DNA from: Pseudomonas endophytica
GTDB lineage: Bacteria > Pseudomonadota > Gammaproteobacteria > Pseudomonadales > Pseudomonadaceae
DNA length: 64,000 bases
Direction of reading: 5' to 3'
Assembly: GCF_001411475.1 (NCBI RefSeq)
Contig: NZ_LLWH01000209.1
Coordinates: 1-64,000, forward strand
Shown here: piece after piece, positions 17,616 through 25,946 of the stretch
Layout: each line of letters starts with the position of its first letter
How positions within the stretch are numbered: the first letter of the stretch is position 1
Notes under the pieces: generated by a model
What the model was told of the DNA's origin: nothing
The model's input: only the letters and a program-made list of their open reading frames with translations
Databases searched by the model: none
Position numbers and translations under genes: made by a program

Positions 17616-18541
17616 TGGGCTGCCTCGGCATTAAAAGGGTGAGTGGCTTGCCAGTGTCGGGCGATGTCCACGCGACGGGCGAACCAGACCTGTTCGTGAC
17701 CCTTGACGTATTCAATAAAGCGCTTGAGGGCAGCGAGACGCGCAGGGCGGCCAATGAGGCGGCAATGCAGGCCGATTGATAGCATTTTCGGCGACTCTGC
17801 GCCTTCGGCGTACAGCACATCGAATGCGTCCTTGAGGTACTGGTAAAACTGCTCGCCCGTGTTAAAGCCCTGCGCTTGGGTGAAGCGCATGTCATTGGTG
17901 TCCAGTGTGTAAGGGATCACCAGGTGTGGCTTGGGGGTTGGGTTGTTCGGTTCCCAGTAAGGCAGGTCGTCGTCATAGGTGTCGCAGTCATACAAAAAGC
18001 CGCCTTCTTCCATCACCAGTCGCCGGGTATTGGGGCCGGTGCGCCCGGTGTACCAGCCTAGCGGGCGCTCGCCGCTGATTTCAGTGAGGATGCGGATGGC
18101 TTCGAGCATGTGCTCGCGCTCAAGCGCTTCATCCATGTACTGGTAGTCGATCCAGCGGTAGCCGTGGCTGCAAATCTCGTGCCCGGCGGCAACCATGTGC
18201 TTGATCACGTCGGGATGACGCTGCGCGGCCATGGCGACTGCAAACACCGTAAGGGGAATGTCGAATTCCTTGAGCAGCTTTAGCACGCGCCACACGCCTG
18301 CACGGCTACCGTATTCGTACAAGGACTCCATGCACATGTTGCGTGCGCCTTGCAGCGGTTGCGCAGAAACCATTTCCGAGAGGAAGGCTTCTGATTCTTT
18401 ATCACCGTGCAGAACGTTACGCTCGCCGCCTTCTTCGTAATTGAGCACAAAAGACAGGGCGATGCGGGCGTTGTTAGGCCAGTGCGGATGAGGAGGGTTG
18501 GGACCGTAACCAATCAGGTCGCGTGGGTAGTCAGCGCTCAC
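17612..18541 (-). CDS. puuE: allantoinase, polysaccharide-deacetylase type
   Basis: Cofactor-light allantoinase of the PuuE family that opens allantoin to allantoate. 309 aa. Landmarks are YPRDLIGYGPNPPHPHWP, RIALSFVLNYEEGGE, EICSHGYRWIDYQYM and GWYTGRTGPNTR, all typical of PuuE. The GTG at 18539-18541 is preferred because AAGGAAG stands seven bases upstream and 309 aa equals the family length; further upstream codons would run towards the operator. First gene of the series puuE-uraD-alc-allA-puuD-permease-tsx. Confidence 0.95.
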   Translation of the reverse strand: MSADYPRDLIGYGPNPPHPHWPNNARIALSFVLNYEEGGERNVLHGDKESEAFLSEMVSAQPLQGARNMCMESLYEYGSRAGVWRVLKLLKEFDIPLTVFAVAMAAQRHPDVIKHMVAAGHEICSHGYRWIDYQYMDEALEREHMLEAIRILTEISGERPLGWYTGRTGPNTRRLVMEEGGFLYDCDTYDDDLPYWEPNNPTPKPHLVIPYTLDTNDMRFTQAQGFNTGEQFYQYLKDAFDVLYAEGAESPKMLSIGLHCRLIGRPARLAALKRFIEYVKGHEQVWFARRVDIARHWQATHPFNAEAAQ

Positions 18542-18608
18542 TACAGTCTTCCTTATTGTGGGTGTTGGCAGTCGACTGCGCAGACTTGGCGTCACTGCTG
18601 TGGTCTGA

Positions 18609-18618
18609 TTGTATACAA
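18609..18618. promoter_or_regulatory. TTGTATACAA operator upstream of puuE
   Basis: Perfect copy 67 bp before the puuE GTG, followed at 18624-18630 by TTGTGTA, a possible second half-site. Confidence 0.65.
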
Positions 18619-18802
18619 CTTAATTGTGTATTTGTAACCCTATATTTGTGCATTTTTACCATGCTTTGTGCTGTCTGGGTACTTGCAAAAAACCTGCCTG
18701 ATTAGTCAGCTTTTGAATATGAGGTGTCCAAATGCCGCGGTCTACGGTGCAGATACCGTGTCGGGCCTAGGCTAGACACGCTGAGAAAAAACGCCGATTT
18801 AA

Positions 18803-18812
18803 TTGTGTACAA
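18803..18812. promoter_or_regulatory. TTGTGTACAA operator-like site upstream of hiuH
   Basis: One-base variant of the palindrome, 106 bp before the hiuH start, in an A/T-rich stretch. Confidence 0.5.
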
Positions 18813-18918
18813 TTTTTTTAAAAAGTGTCTTAATCCTGTCTTCGCTGTGTCCTTAAGCGGTTTCAAAAAAGGCCAGTGACCGAATTTATTCATCGAGTCG
18901 GGGGAGGTCGCAGAATCA

Positions 18919-19272
18919 ATGGGACGTTTGACTACGCACGTTTTAGATGCCGCACACGGCTGTCCTGGCAGCTCGATCAAGGTCGAGTTGTACCGGGTTG
19001 AAGGGAATCAACTGACGTTGGTGGCCAGCAGCCAGACCAACAGTGACGGGCGTTGCGACACCCCGCTGCTTGAGGGTGATGACTATTGTTCTGGGGTTTA
19101 CCAGTTGCAGTTTGCGGCGGGTGATTACTACCGCGCTCGGGGTGTGACGTTGCCCGAGCCGGCATTTTTGGATGTAGTGGTTCTGCGTTTCGGGATCAGC
19201 GCCGAGCAGGATCATTACCATGTTCCTTTGCTGATCTCGCCGTACAGTTACTCGACGTATCGTGGGAGTTAG
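18919..19272 (+). CDS. hiuH: 5-hydroxyisourate hydrolase
   Basis: Transthyretin-like enzyme that hydrolyses 5-hydroxyisourate to OHCU, between PuuD and UraD. 117 aa with all hallmarks: H7 in TTHVLDAAHGCPG, the central SQTNSDGRCDTPLL, HYHVPLLISPYSYSTY and the invariant C-terminal YRGS. No signal peptide, so cytosolic. Transcribed away from puuE. Confidence 0.97.
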   Translation: MGRLTTHVLDAAHGCPGSSIKVELYRVEGNQLTLVASSQTNSDGRCDTPLLEGDDYCSGVYQLQFAAGDYYRARGVTLPEPAFLDVVVLRFGISAEQDHYHVPLLISPYSYSTYRGS

Positions 19273-19304
19273 GGGTTAGAACTGCGCATCGTGGTGGATG
19301 TTTT

Positions 19305-19330
19305 GCCCGCTTACACTGCGGGCTTTTTTT
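19305..19330 (+). terminator. rho-independent terminator after hiuH
   Basis: GCCCGC and GCGGGC around TTACACT, followed by eight T residues. Confidence 0.85.
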
Positions 19331-19342
19331 TGCCTGGGTGTT

Positions 19343-19402
19343 GGAGCGAGCGTGCTCGCGATCTTTTGATCGTTTAAAAAAGATCGCGAGCACGCTCGCT
19401 CC
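19343..19402. repeat. REP-type palindrome, perfect 25-bp arms
   Basis: GGAGCGAGCGTGCTCGCGAT plus CTTTT on the left pairs without mismatch with AAAAG plus ATCGCGAGCACGCTCGCTCC on the right. It is the best conserved copy of the GATCGCGAGC family here, and lies between convergent hiuH and lysE-like genes. Confidence 0.8.
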
Positions 19403-19417
19403 TAAAGTGCAGGGGGG

Positions 19418-20044
19418 TCAGCGGCTTAGCAAAGACGCGGTACCCGCCACGCCAAACAGGCCCGCGCTGATGCGGTTGAACCAGCTCTGGCCTTTGCCGC
19501 TGCGTAGGTAGTTTGCGGCGCCGTGGGCACCCAGCCCATAAGCCAGCTTGCACAGCAGGTCGAGTACGGTCCACGTGGCGATCATCACCAGCAGTTGCCC
19601 GAGAAAAGGTTGATCGGGGTTTAAAAACTGCGGCAAGAATGCGGCGAAGAACAAAATGTCTTTCGGGTTGCTGGCGCCGAGTACGAACGCGCGACCAAAG
19701 AGCGCACTAAAGCGCGGTTTTGGTGCAGCTTCGGGTACTTTGGCCACGGTTGCCGGCTGGCGCGATTGCTTCCAGCTTTGCCAAGCGAGATAGAACAAAT
19801 ACAGCGCGCCGACAATTTTAAGGGCGCTGAACAATTGCTCTGATGCCAGCAGCAATGCCCCCAGGCCCAGTGCCGAGGCGCTTAGCAGGCAAATCGAGGC
19901 GATCACGCCGCCTAAAAATGCAGGGTACGAACGGCGTAAGCCGTAATTCAGGCTATTACTGATCATCAGCAACGACAGCGGCCCCGGGATTAGGATTACT
20001 ACTAATGCCGCGCTGCTGAACAACAGCCAAGTGTCGAGACTCAT
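19418..20044 (-). CDS. LysE-family amino-acid exporter
   Basis: 208-aa inner-membrane translocator of the LysE/RhtB family. LVVILIPGPLSLLMISNSLNYGLR is the N-terminal signature; ALYLFYLAWQSWKQS and LGASNPKDILFFAAFLPQF also match. The ATG at 20042-20044 is preferred over one four codons upstream because GGAGGAAGTG then becomes the ribosome-binding site. TGTATACA and TTGTATACAA lie just upstream, hinting at the same control as the purine genes or at its own regulator. Confidence 0.9.
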   Translation of the reverse strand: MSLDTWLLFSSAALVVILIPGPLSLLMISNSLNYGLRRSYPAFLGGVIASICLLSASALGLGALLLASEQLFSALKIVGALYLFYLAWQSWKQSRQPATVAKVPEAAPKPRFSALFGRAFVLGASNPKDILFFAAFLPQFLNPDQPFLGQLLVMIATWTVLDLLCKLAYGLGAHGAANYLRSGKGQSWFNRISAGLFGVAGTASLLSR

Positions 20045-20055
20045 CACTTCCTCCA

Positions 20056-20063
20056 TGTATACA
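20056..20063. promoter_or_regulatory. TGTATACA core over the lysE-like leader
   Basis: Core eight bases of the TTGTATACAA word, 12 bp before the exporter start; outer bases differ. Confidence 0.4.
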
Positions 20064-20104
20064 CGTTGCCCGATACAGTGCCGGGGACCTGCTGATTTAT
20101 GCGG

Positions 20105-20114
20105 TTGTATACAA
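20105..20114. promoter_or_regulatory. TTGTATACAA operator in the lysE-like/marR gap
   Basis: Perfect copy 61 bp before the exporter start and 25 bp past the end of the marR-type gene. With the 20056 core the two sites are 49 bp apart. Confidence 0.6.
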
Positions 20115-20138
20115 ATAATGCAAGTATTGTTTTCATTT

Positions 20139-20573
20139 TTAGCGTGTTTGCCCTAGGGCTTCATTAATCGTGAGCCAGCCGTTGACGGCTTCTTCGCCTG
20201 CTTGAGCGAACACCCGCTGTAGCAGTTTGACTTGCTCATTGCGCAGGCTGGCCTCAAAGCGAGCGCCGTCTGAGGTTAGCTCCAACAGCCGCTTACGTTT
20301 GTCAGCCTCCGGCGCCACGCTGCGCACTAGGTCCATTTCGATCAATTGGCGCAGCGGCGTGTTAAGTGCTTGCTTGGTCACGCCCAGCAAACTCAATAAC
20401 TCTGTGATGCTGACGCCTGGATGGTGGGCGATGAAAAATACAATGCGCTGATGCACCCGGCTCAGGCCGCGCCGCGCCAGCATTTCGTCGGCCTTGGCGG
20501 TAAAGGCTTGGTAGCCGTAGAAGAATGCTTGCATGGCGGCACGCTGGGAAATTGGGTTTTTAAGGTCAAGCAT
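20139..20573 (-). CDS. MarR-family regulator
   Basis: 144-aa winged-helix protein. RGLSRVHQRIVFFIAHHPGVSITELLSLLGVTKQALNTPLRQLIEMDLV is the recognition region and the wing contains DKRKRLLELTSDG. It lies between the exporter (same strand) and a divergent aminotransferase gene 82 bp away, so it probably controls one or both. The ligand is unknown. Confidence 0.9.
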   Translation of the reverse strand: MLDLKNPISQRAAMQAFFYGYQAFTAKADEMLARRGLSRVHQRIVFFIAHHPGVSITELLSLLGVTKQALNTPLRQLIEMDLVRSVAPEADKRKRLLELTSDGARFEASLRNEQVKLLQRVFAQAGEEAVNGWLTINEALGQTR

Positions 20574-20655
20574 ATTGACGTATCCAGTCTGCGCGGAGTA
20601 ATTTCGGTCAACCAGTTTGACTTATTTCCATTTAATTCTGCTAGCGGTGATCTGA

Positions 20656-21822
20656 ATGGCCTTTTCCGAACGTGCGTCCCGCCTTAAAAGTTCTTTGATT
20701 CGTGAAATTCTGGCCGCAGCTCAGCGCCCAGAAGTGATGTCATTTGCTGGGGGGCTGCCGGCAGAATCTATGTTGCCAAAGGTTGACTGGACTGACATGC
20801 CTGTTTCGCTCGGCCAATACGGCATGAGCGAAGGCGAGCCCGCCCTGCGCGAAGTGCTGGCCGCAGAAGCCCGCGCACTGGGGATAAAATGCGATGCGAG
20901 CCAAGTATTAGTACTGAGCGGTTCGCAGCAGGCGCTTGATCTGGCCGCCAAACTGTACATCGACAAAGGCACTGAAATCATGCTCGAAGCGCCGACGTAT
21001 CTGGCGGCGCTGCAAATCTTCCAACTGTTCGGCGCCGAGTGCCTGACGCTCCCGCTGCAAGCTGATGGGCCGGATCTGGCCGCGCTGCGGACTCAGTTGG
21101 AGACTCATCGGCCAGCTTTTATGTACCTGATTCCGACCTTCCAAAACCCATCTGCCGTGCGTTACAGCGAAGCCAAACGTGATGCGGTCGCCGCGTTGCT
21201 GGATGAGTTCGGTGTAACCCTGATTGAAGACGAGCCCTACCGCGAACTGAGCTTCGACGGCGGCAGTGCGACGCCGATTGTCAGCCGTCTGCAAAAGGCC
21301 AGTTGGATCTACACCGGCACCGTGTCGAAAACGCTGCTGCCGGGGTTGCGAGTTGGCTTTCTGATTGCGAGCCCAGATTTATTCCCGCATCTGCTGCGGC
21401 TTAAGCAGTCTGCGGATCTGCACACCAACCGTATGGGGCAATGGCAGGCGTTGCAGTGGATTGGTACTGAAAAAATGTCCAACCATCTTGCTCAGCTGCG
21501 TGATTTCTATCGCGTGCGCCGTGATGACTTTCAGGAGGCGTTGGAGCAGCATTTCGCCGACCTTGCCGACTGGCAAGTGCCCCAAGGCGGGCTGTTCTTT
21601 TGGCTGACCCTTAAGCAGCCACTGGATACCCGGACTTTACTCCAACCCGCGCTGGCGCAAGACGTAGCGTTTATGCCAGGCGAGCCATTTTTCGCCAACC
21701 CGGATCAAAACATCGGTAGTCTGCGTCTGAATTTCAGTCACGTTAATCCGGAACGTTTGCACGAAGGTCTTAGGCGTCTGGCGGGTGTTATCCGTCAAGC
21801 ACAAGCCGCACAGGCGGCTTAG
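20656..21822 (+). CDS. PLP-dependent aminotransferase, 2-aminoadipate/LysN-like class
   Basis: 388-aa fold-type I aminotransferase. PLP residues: D192 and Y195 in EDEPYRELSF and the Schiff-base K225 in GTVSKTLLPGLRVGF. The N-terminal SLIREILAAAQRPEVMSFAGGLPAESMLP is typical of the LysN/aromatic subclass related to MocR proteins, but there is no helix-turn-helix domain. With a LysE exporter and MarR regulator beside it, an amino-acid detoxification or catabolic unit is plausible. The substrate is not defined. Confidence 0.88.
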   Translation: MAFSERASRLKSSLIREILAAAQRPEVMSFAGGLPAESMLPKVDWTDMPVSLGQYGMSEGEPALREVLAAEARALGIKCDASQVLVLSGSQQALDLAAKLYIDKGTEIMLEAPTYLAALQIFQLFGAECLTLPLQADGPDLAALRTQLETHRPAFMYLIPTFQNPSAVRYSEAKRDAVAALLDEFGVTLIEDEPYRELSFDGGSATPIVSRLQKASWIYTGTVSKTLLPGLRVGFLIASPDLFPHLLRLKQSADLHTNRMGQWQALQWIGTEKMSNHLAQLRDFYRVRRDDFQEALEQHFADLADWQVPQGGLFFWLTLKQPLDTRTLLQPALAQDVAFMPGEPFFANPDQNIGSLRLNFSHVNPERLHEGLRRLAGVIRQAQAAQAA

Positions 21823-21873
21823 AGCGTTGTGATGAATGTTTGCCGACCGAGCCGCGTTAGCGCACCCAAGCGA

Positions 21874-21943
21874 GTAGGATCTGCCGCAGGCTTCGATCTT
21901 TTGATCTAAATATCAACAGATCGCAGCCTGCGGCAGCTCCTAC
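21874..21943. repeat. REP-type palindrome
   Basis: GTAGGATCTGCCGCAGGCTTCGATCTTTT on the left matches AGATCGCAGCCTGCGGCAGCTCCTAC on the right as an inverted repeat. It belongs to the second REP subtype in this window (CTGCCGCAGGC core). Located between convergent genes. Confidence 0.8.
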
Positions 21944-21949
21944 AGGCCT

Positions 21950-22321
21950 TTAAACGTTGGCGAATCGCTGATTCAAGTAATCAATGATCACTTTGGAGTC
22001 GTACATCCAAGTGGTCTTGCCGTCTTCTTCGATCCGCAGGCAAGGGACTTTTATTTTGCCGCCTTGCTCCAGCAAGGTGTTGCGATCTTGCGCGTTATTT
22101 TTAGCATCACGCAAGGTCACCGGTACGTTCAGGCGGCGCAGGTTGCGACGGGTTTTGACACAGAACGGGCAGGCATGAAACTGGTACAGCGTCAGGCTTT
22201 TGGCCGCTTGGTCAACCTGTGCCTGGGCAGCCGCTGGGCGCTGTTTTTTGCTAGGGCGGGTAATGAAATCGCCAGCAATAACCAATTGCCCTAAACCGAT
22301 GCGAAGCGCTTTGATAAACAC
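21950..22321 (-). CDS. glutaredoxin-like/GST N-terminal domain protein
   Basis: 123 aa. An N-terminal leader of about 40 residues precedes a thioredoxin-fold domain: LTLYQFHACPFCVKTRRNLRRLNV carries the CPFC redox motif, and GKIKVPCLRIEEDGKTTWMYDSKVIIDYLNQRF the cis-Pro and GST-type segment. It is likely a small glutathione-linked oxidoreductase. The leader is hydrophobic enough that membrane association is possible. Confidence 0.85.
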   Translation of the reverse strand: MFIKALRIGLGQLVIAGDFITRPSKKQRPAAAQAQVDQAAKSLTLYQFHACPFCVKTRRNLRRLNVPVTLRDAKNNAQDRNTLLEQGGKIKVPCLRIEEDGKTTWMYDSKVIIDYLNQRFANV

Positions 22322-22379
22322 AGTAAAAGCCTCATGGGCAAGTCAATAAAGGTCGAAGCTTAGCCGAAAAAGGCTGGCG

Positions 22380-22410
22380 AAAAAAAACCGGCGATGAACG
22401 CCGGCTCTTT
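22380..22410 (-). terminator. rho-independent terminator after folE
   Basis: On the transcribed strand CCGGCG, TTCAT, CGCCGG is followed by a run of T. It is the natural end of the folE transcript. Confidence 0.85.
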
Positions 22411-22420
22411 TGCGTTTGCA

Positions 22421-22966
22421 TCATTTGATCAAGCTGAGAAATTCGCTACGAGTGGCCGCATTTTCGCGGAACTCACCCAGCATCACCGACGTGATCATGG
22501 ACGAGTTTTGCTTCTCAACCCCGCGCATCATCATGCACATGTGCTTGGCTTCAATCACCACCGCAACGCCCAAGGCGCCAGTGACTTGCATTACTGCGTC
22601 GGCGATCTGGCGGCTCAGGTTTTCCTGAATTTGCAGGCGTCGAGCGTACATATCAACGATGCGCGCAACCTTCGATAAGCCCAGCACCTTACCGCTCGGA
22701 ATGTAAGCCACGTGAGCTTTGCCAATGAATGGCAGCAAGTGGTGCTCGCACAACGAGTACAGCTCGATGTCCTTGACCAACACCATTTCGCTGTTGTCAG
22801 AGCTGAACAAGGCACCGTTGGTGACTTCTTCAAGCGTCTGCTCATAACCGCGGCAAAGGTACTGCATGGCTTTGGCGGCACGCTTTGGGGTGTCCAACAG
22901 ACCTTCACGGGACACGTCTTCGCCAAGCTGACCGAGGATGGCGGTGTAATTTTGTTCCAGGGACAT
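22421..22966 (-). CDS. folE: GTP cyclohydrolase I
   Basis: Zinc enzyme that opens GTP to 7,8-dihydroneopterin triphosphate for folate and queuosine synthesis. 181 aa, starting at [17 protein letters not shown]. The zinc ligands sit in [13 protein letters not shown] and in [39 protein letters not shown] is the family core. The ATG at 22964-22966 is preferred over an upstream leader. Size and the smr neighbour agree with the folE2 copy of PAO1. queD, which uses the product, is at 39.2 kb. Confidence 0.96.
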   Translation of the reverse strand: MSLEQNYTAILGQLGEDVSREGLLDTPKRAAKAMQYLCRGYEQTLEEVTNGALFSSDNSEMVLVKDIELYSLCEHHLLPFIGKAHVAYIPSGKVLGLSKVARIVDMYARRLQIQENLSRQIADAVMQVTGALGVAVVIEAKHMCMMMRGVEKQNSSMITSVMLGEFRENAATRSEFLSLIK

Positions 22967-23043
22967 TAATCTACCTGTCGGATTTTTCGCAAAGAGCAAG
23001 GGTACGGGGGCTGACTCGGCGCTGCAAGTGTGGTGATACGCGG

Positions 23044-23601
23044 CTACTCGTCGCGGCCTTCCATCATGGTGCGTTTAAGCATGACGTAAACCGCTCCGGC
23101 GCCGCCATGCTTGGCTTGGCAAGAGCAGAAACCCAAGACTTTAGTGTGTTGGCGCAACCACGTGTTGACGTGGCTTTTAATCATCGGTTTTTTGCCGTCT
23201 AGGCGGACCGCTTTGCCGTGTGTGACTCGAACGCAGCGCACTTCAAGGCGAGTGGCTTCGCTGAGGAACTCCCACAGCGTTTCGCGGGCTTTTTCGACAG
23301 TCATGCCGTGTAAGTCCAGGCTGCCTTCAAAGCTGATCTGCCCGAGTTTGAGCTTACGCATCTGGCTTTCTTGCACGCCATCGCGCGCCCAATGCAGTTG
23401 ATCTTCTGGGCCAACGTCAATCACAAATTGGTCTGACAAGCCGTCAATGATCGTCGTGTGAGTGCGCACGATAGCGTTTTGGCGCAGTTTGGCCAGTTGG
23501 GCGCGGTCAGTTTTGGGTTTGCCTGTGTCGGCGCGATCATGTTTGATCGGTTTGACGCCACGTATCTCGTTTTTGAACAGGGAAAAGTCGTCGTCTTGCA
23601 T
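23044..23601 (-). CDS. Smr-domain (MutS2 C-terminal type) protein
   Basis: 185-aa stand-alone Smr protein. An N-terminal region of low complexity is followed by the Smr domain from about residue 95: [20 protein letters not shown] with the LDLHG motif, then VRVTHGKAV and [13 protein letters not shown]. Such domains nick DNA or RNA in several families. The ATG at 23599-23601 gives the compact N-terminus MQDDDFSLF. It is next to folE as in PAO1. Confidence 0.9.
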   Translation of the reverse strand: MQDDDFSLFKNEIRGVKPIKHDRADTGKPKTDRAQLAKLRQNAIVRTHTTIIDGLSDQFVIDVGPEDQLHWARDGVQESQMRKLKLGQISFEGSLDLHGMTVEKARETLWEFLSEATRLEVRCVRVTHGKAVRLDGKKPMIKSHVNTWLRQHTKVLGFCSCQAKHGGAGAVYVMLKRTMMEGRDE

Positions 23602-23664
23602 GTCAGCCTCCGCGAAGGGCGCACAGTTTACCCAAGTCGACGACAATCGGTGTGGCGATGTCTC

Positions 23665-23985
23665 TTAGTCGCGCTTTTTCATTAGGTGTGGGGCCATGTT
23701 CAAACCAGACGGTTGGCGCAGGCGGCGACGGTTGCGGCGCCATAGCGCTATGCCTAACCAACTGACCAACAGCCCTGCGACCAGCACTAGCACTGCTGCG
23801 GTGGGGTTGGCATTCAGATCGCCTAAAGCCGCCGGGTGGCCGATCAAGCTGCTGGCGCCGGTCAGCAGAATCACTACGCCAGCCAGTGTCAGCAAGATGG
23901 CCAGTGTCAGCGCCAGTCGTGCTCGCCAGTTTCGGTTTTCTTTAGGGCGTAAGCGTCGTGCATCAAAACCATCGGAGATCTTCAT
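23665..23985 (-). CDS. small two-helix membrane protein of unknown function
   Basis: 106 aa. Two hydrophobic helices (LALTLAILLTLAGVVILLTG and AAVLVLVAGLLVSWLGIALW) are separated by a short polar loop and followed by an Arg-rich tail (RRNRRRLRQ), which predicts both ends in the cytosol. I do not recognise a domain. Position between smr and the isochorismatase-fold gene matches PAO1 PA1676. Confidence 0.65.
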   Translation of the reverse strand: MKISDGFDARRLRPKENRNWRARLALTLAILLTLAGVVILLTGASSLIGHPAALGDLNANPTAAVLVLVAGLLVSWLGIALWRRNRRRLRQPSGLNMAPHLMKKRD

Positions 23986-24090
23986 TCCGATCTTTCCTTA
24001 TAGGGTGTCGGCCCTTCAGACAGGAACATGGGCAGGTTGTTCCTGAGCTGCTCTGAAAACAGAGTTAAGCAGGCCTTCAGCAAGGCTGCA

Positions 24091-24118
24091 GATAGGCGGT
24101 AGAGGTCTGCCGCCTATC
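24091..24118 (-). terminator. hairpin after the isochorismatase-fold gene
   Basis: GATAGGCGG and CCGCCTATC, a nine-bp perfect stem 15 bp past the stop; no T-run. Confidence 0.45.
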
Positions 24119-24132
24119 AGTCAATGACAGGC

Positions 24133-24723
24133 TCAGATCAGGTTTTTGGTCACGGTCAGGGTGGCGAAGTTGTCATTCATGATTGCCATTTCAGTTCTTT
24201 GCACATCTGCCGCGCTGATGATGCCGGTGGCGGTGGGCAGGTCGCGCGTGGCGCAGGCATCCTCAACCAATGTGCAGCGCAAGCCATAGTCTTTGGCTGC
24301 GCGCACGGTGGTGCTGACGCTGGAGTGGCTCATGAAGCCGCAGACGATTAAGTCCAAGGAGCCGAGTTTTTCCAGTGTGCTTTGCAGGCCGGTATCGTTG
24401 AAGGCGTTTGGCATACGCTTCTCGATGATCACTTCATCACCGATGGGCTCAAGCCCCGGGATGAATTCGCCACGCTCGCCTTGTGGGTCGAACATGCCGC
24501 CTACAGTGCCTAGGTGGCGAACATGGACTACCGGGCGCTTGGCCTTGCGGGCGGCCTCCAGCAAAAGGGCGATGTTAGCGGTAGCGGACTTCATTCCGGT
24601 CAAGGCCAGCGGGCCCTCCAAGTATTCTTTTTGCGCATCAATGATCAGCAGGCTCGCATTGCTCAGATTAGCTGCGGCATAACCACGCCCAGTGAGTTGA
24701 AACATCGTCTTTAAAGCGGACAT
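24133..24723 (-). CDS. isochorismatase-fold hydrolase lacking the catalytic cysteine
   Basis: 196-aa alpha/beta hydrolase of the isochorismatase/nicotinamidase superfamily. D29 (LLIIDAQKEY) and K102 (IEKRMPNAF) of the usual triad are present. The cysteine position, normally CV after a Thr/Ser-His pair, reads MSHSSVSTT, with Ser135. The cis-peptide region VCGFMSH is normal. The ATG at 24721-24723 follows AAGGAG. Position upstream of prmB matches PAO1 PA1677. It may be a serine variant, an isochorismatase-like lyase or a non-enzymatic relative. Confidence 0.85.
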   Translation of the reverse strand: MSALKTMFQLTGRGYAAANLSNASLLIIDAQKEYLEGPLALTGMKSATANIALLLEAARKAKRPVVHVRHLGTVGGMFDPQGERGEFIPGLEPIGDEVIIEKRMPNAFNDTGLQSTLEKLGSLDLIVCGFMSHSSVSTTVRAAKDYGLRCTLVEDACATRDLPTATGIISAADVQRTEMAIMNDNFATLTVTKNLI

Positions 24724-24998
24724 TCGGGGGCTCCTTTGTGTGGGGCTTTTGCGACATTCTCCACTGGCGGAGCGTTTATGTGAATGGGCAGTCGTGTAAG
24801 CCACGCCGTTGTTGGCCTGTAGCGATGTCAAGAAGGATTGGTAGGGCGTATAGGCATCCGAAATGTAACGATTTTAAGTTTTTTACAGCGTATTCGATCG
24901 GTCAGAAATAGGGGCGCTTGCAGTGCCGTCGGGCACAACTTTGGCCGTGCCGGAGTTTGACTGTTAGAATCGCCGGTCGATTTTGAGGAGTAAGTCCG

Positions 24999-25907
24999 TT
25001 GATCACTTCCCGACTGCGCACACTGCGCGACCATATTCGCTGGGCCGTTAGCCATTTTCATGGGGAAGATCTGTTCTTCGGTCATGGTACCGACAACGCT
25101 TGGGACGAAGCGCGTCAACTGGTGTTGGGTGCGTTGAATCTGCCGTGGGAGATTGCTGACAGCTACCTCGATTGCCGTCTTGAAGACGACGAACTGGTTA
25201 ACCTGCAGCATTTGCTTAAACGCCGCATTGAAGAGCGCGTGCCAACGGCTTACCTGCTAGGTGAAGCGTGGTTCTGCGGTATGTCGTTTATTGTCGATGA
25301 GCGTGTGCTAATTCCACGCTCCCCAATCGGCGAGTTGATCGAAAAACGTTTTGAACCGTGGCTGGGCACAGAGCCTGCGCGCATTCTCGACCTTTGCACC
25401 GGCTCGGGTTGCATTGGTATTGCCTGCGCTGATGAGTTTCAACATGCCGAGGTTGTACTGGCTGACCTGTCGTTTGAAGCACTTGAAGTGGCCAATCAAA
25501 ACATTGAGCGCCACGGCGTGGATGAGCGCGTGTACACGGTTCAGGGTGATGGTTTCGAAGGTTTGCCGGGCCAGCGTTTTGACTTGATCGTGTCGAACCC
25601 GCCGTATGTGGATGCTGAAGACTTCGCCGACATGCCCGCTGAATATCAGCACGAGCCTGAACTGGGGCTGGCATGTGGTGATGACGGTTTGAACCTGGTT
25701 CGTCGGATGCTGGCAGAAGCCGCTGATCATTTGACCGAAAAAGGATTGTTGATTGTTGAAGTCGGTAACAGCCAAGTGCATGTTGAAGCGCTGTACCCGG
25801 AAGTGGATTTTGCTTGGCTCGACTTTGAACGCGGCGGTCACGGGGTGTTTATGTTGACGGCTGAGCAATGCCGTGAGCATCAAGCCCTGTTCGCGGCTCG
25901 AATCTAA
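24999..25907 (+). CDS. prmB: ribosomal protein L3 glutamine N5-methyltransferase
   Basis: SAM-dependent enzyme that methylates L3 at a glutamine. 302 aa: an N-terminal helical part, then [16 protein letters not shown] (SAM binding) and the glutamine-binding [30 protein letters not shown] is typical of PrmB. The start is TTG at 24999-25001 with GAGGAG nine bases upstream; no ATG or GTG fits better. Convergent with the next gene. Confidence 0.94.
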   Translation: MITSRLRTLRDHIRWAVSHFHGEDLFFGHGTDNAWDEARQLVLGALNLPWEIADSYLDCRLEDDELVNLQHLLKRRIEERVPTAYLLGEAWFCGMSFIVDERVLIPRSPIGELIEKRFEPWLGTEPARILDLCTGSGCIGIACADEFQHAEVVLADLSFEALEVANQNIERHGVDERVYTVQGDGFEGLPGQRFDLIVSNPPYVDAEDFADMPAEYQHEPELGLACGDDGLNLVRRMLAEAADHLTEKGLLIVEVGNSQVHVEALYPEVDFAWLDFERGGHGVFMLTAEQCREHQALFAARI

Positions 25908-25919
25908 ACGCTCAAGCCC

Positions 25920-25945
25920 GGCAGGCCGCTCTCTGTGTGCCTGCC
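25920..25945. terminator. hairpin between convergent genes
   Basis: GGCAGGC and GCCTGCC around 12 bases, centred in the 39-bp gap between prmB and the unknown protein gene. Confidence 0.5.
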
Positions 25946-25946
25946 T

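Larger units (their letters stand above)
18542..18918. other. divergent puuE/hiuH control region
   Basis: 377 bp without a gene, AT-richer than its surroundings. It holds a perfect TTGTATACAA at 18609-18618, a half-site TTGTGTA just beside it and a one-mismatch copy at 18803-18812. Both transcription units of the urate pathway therefore start next to the same operator type. Confidence 0.7.
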
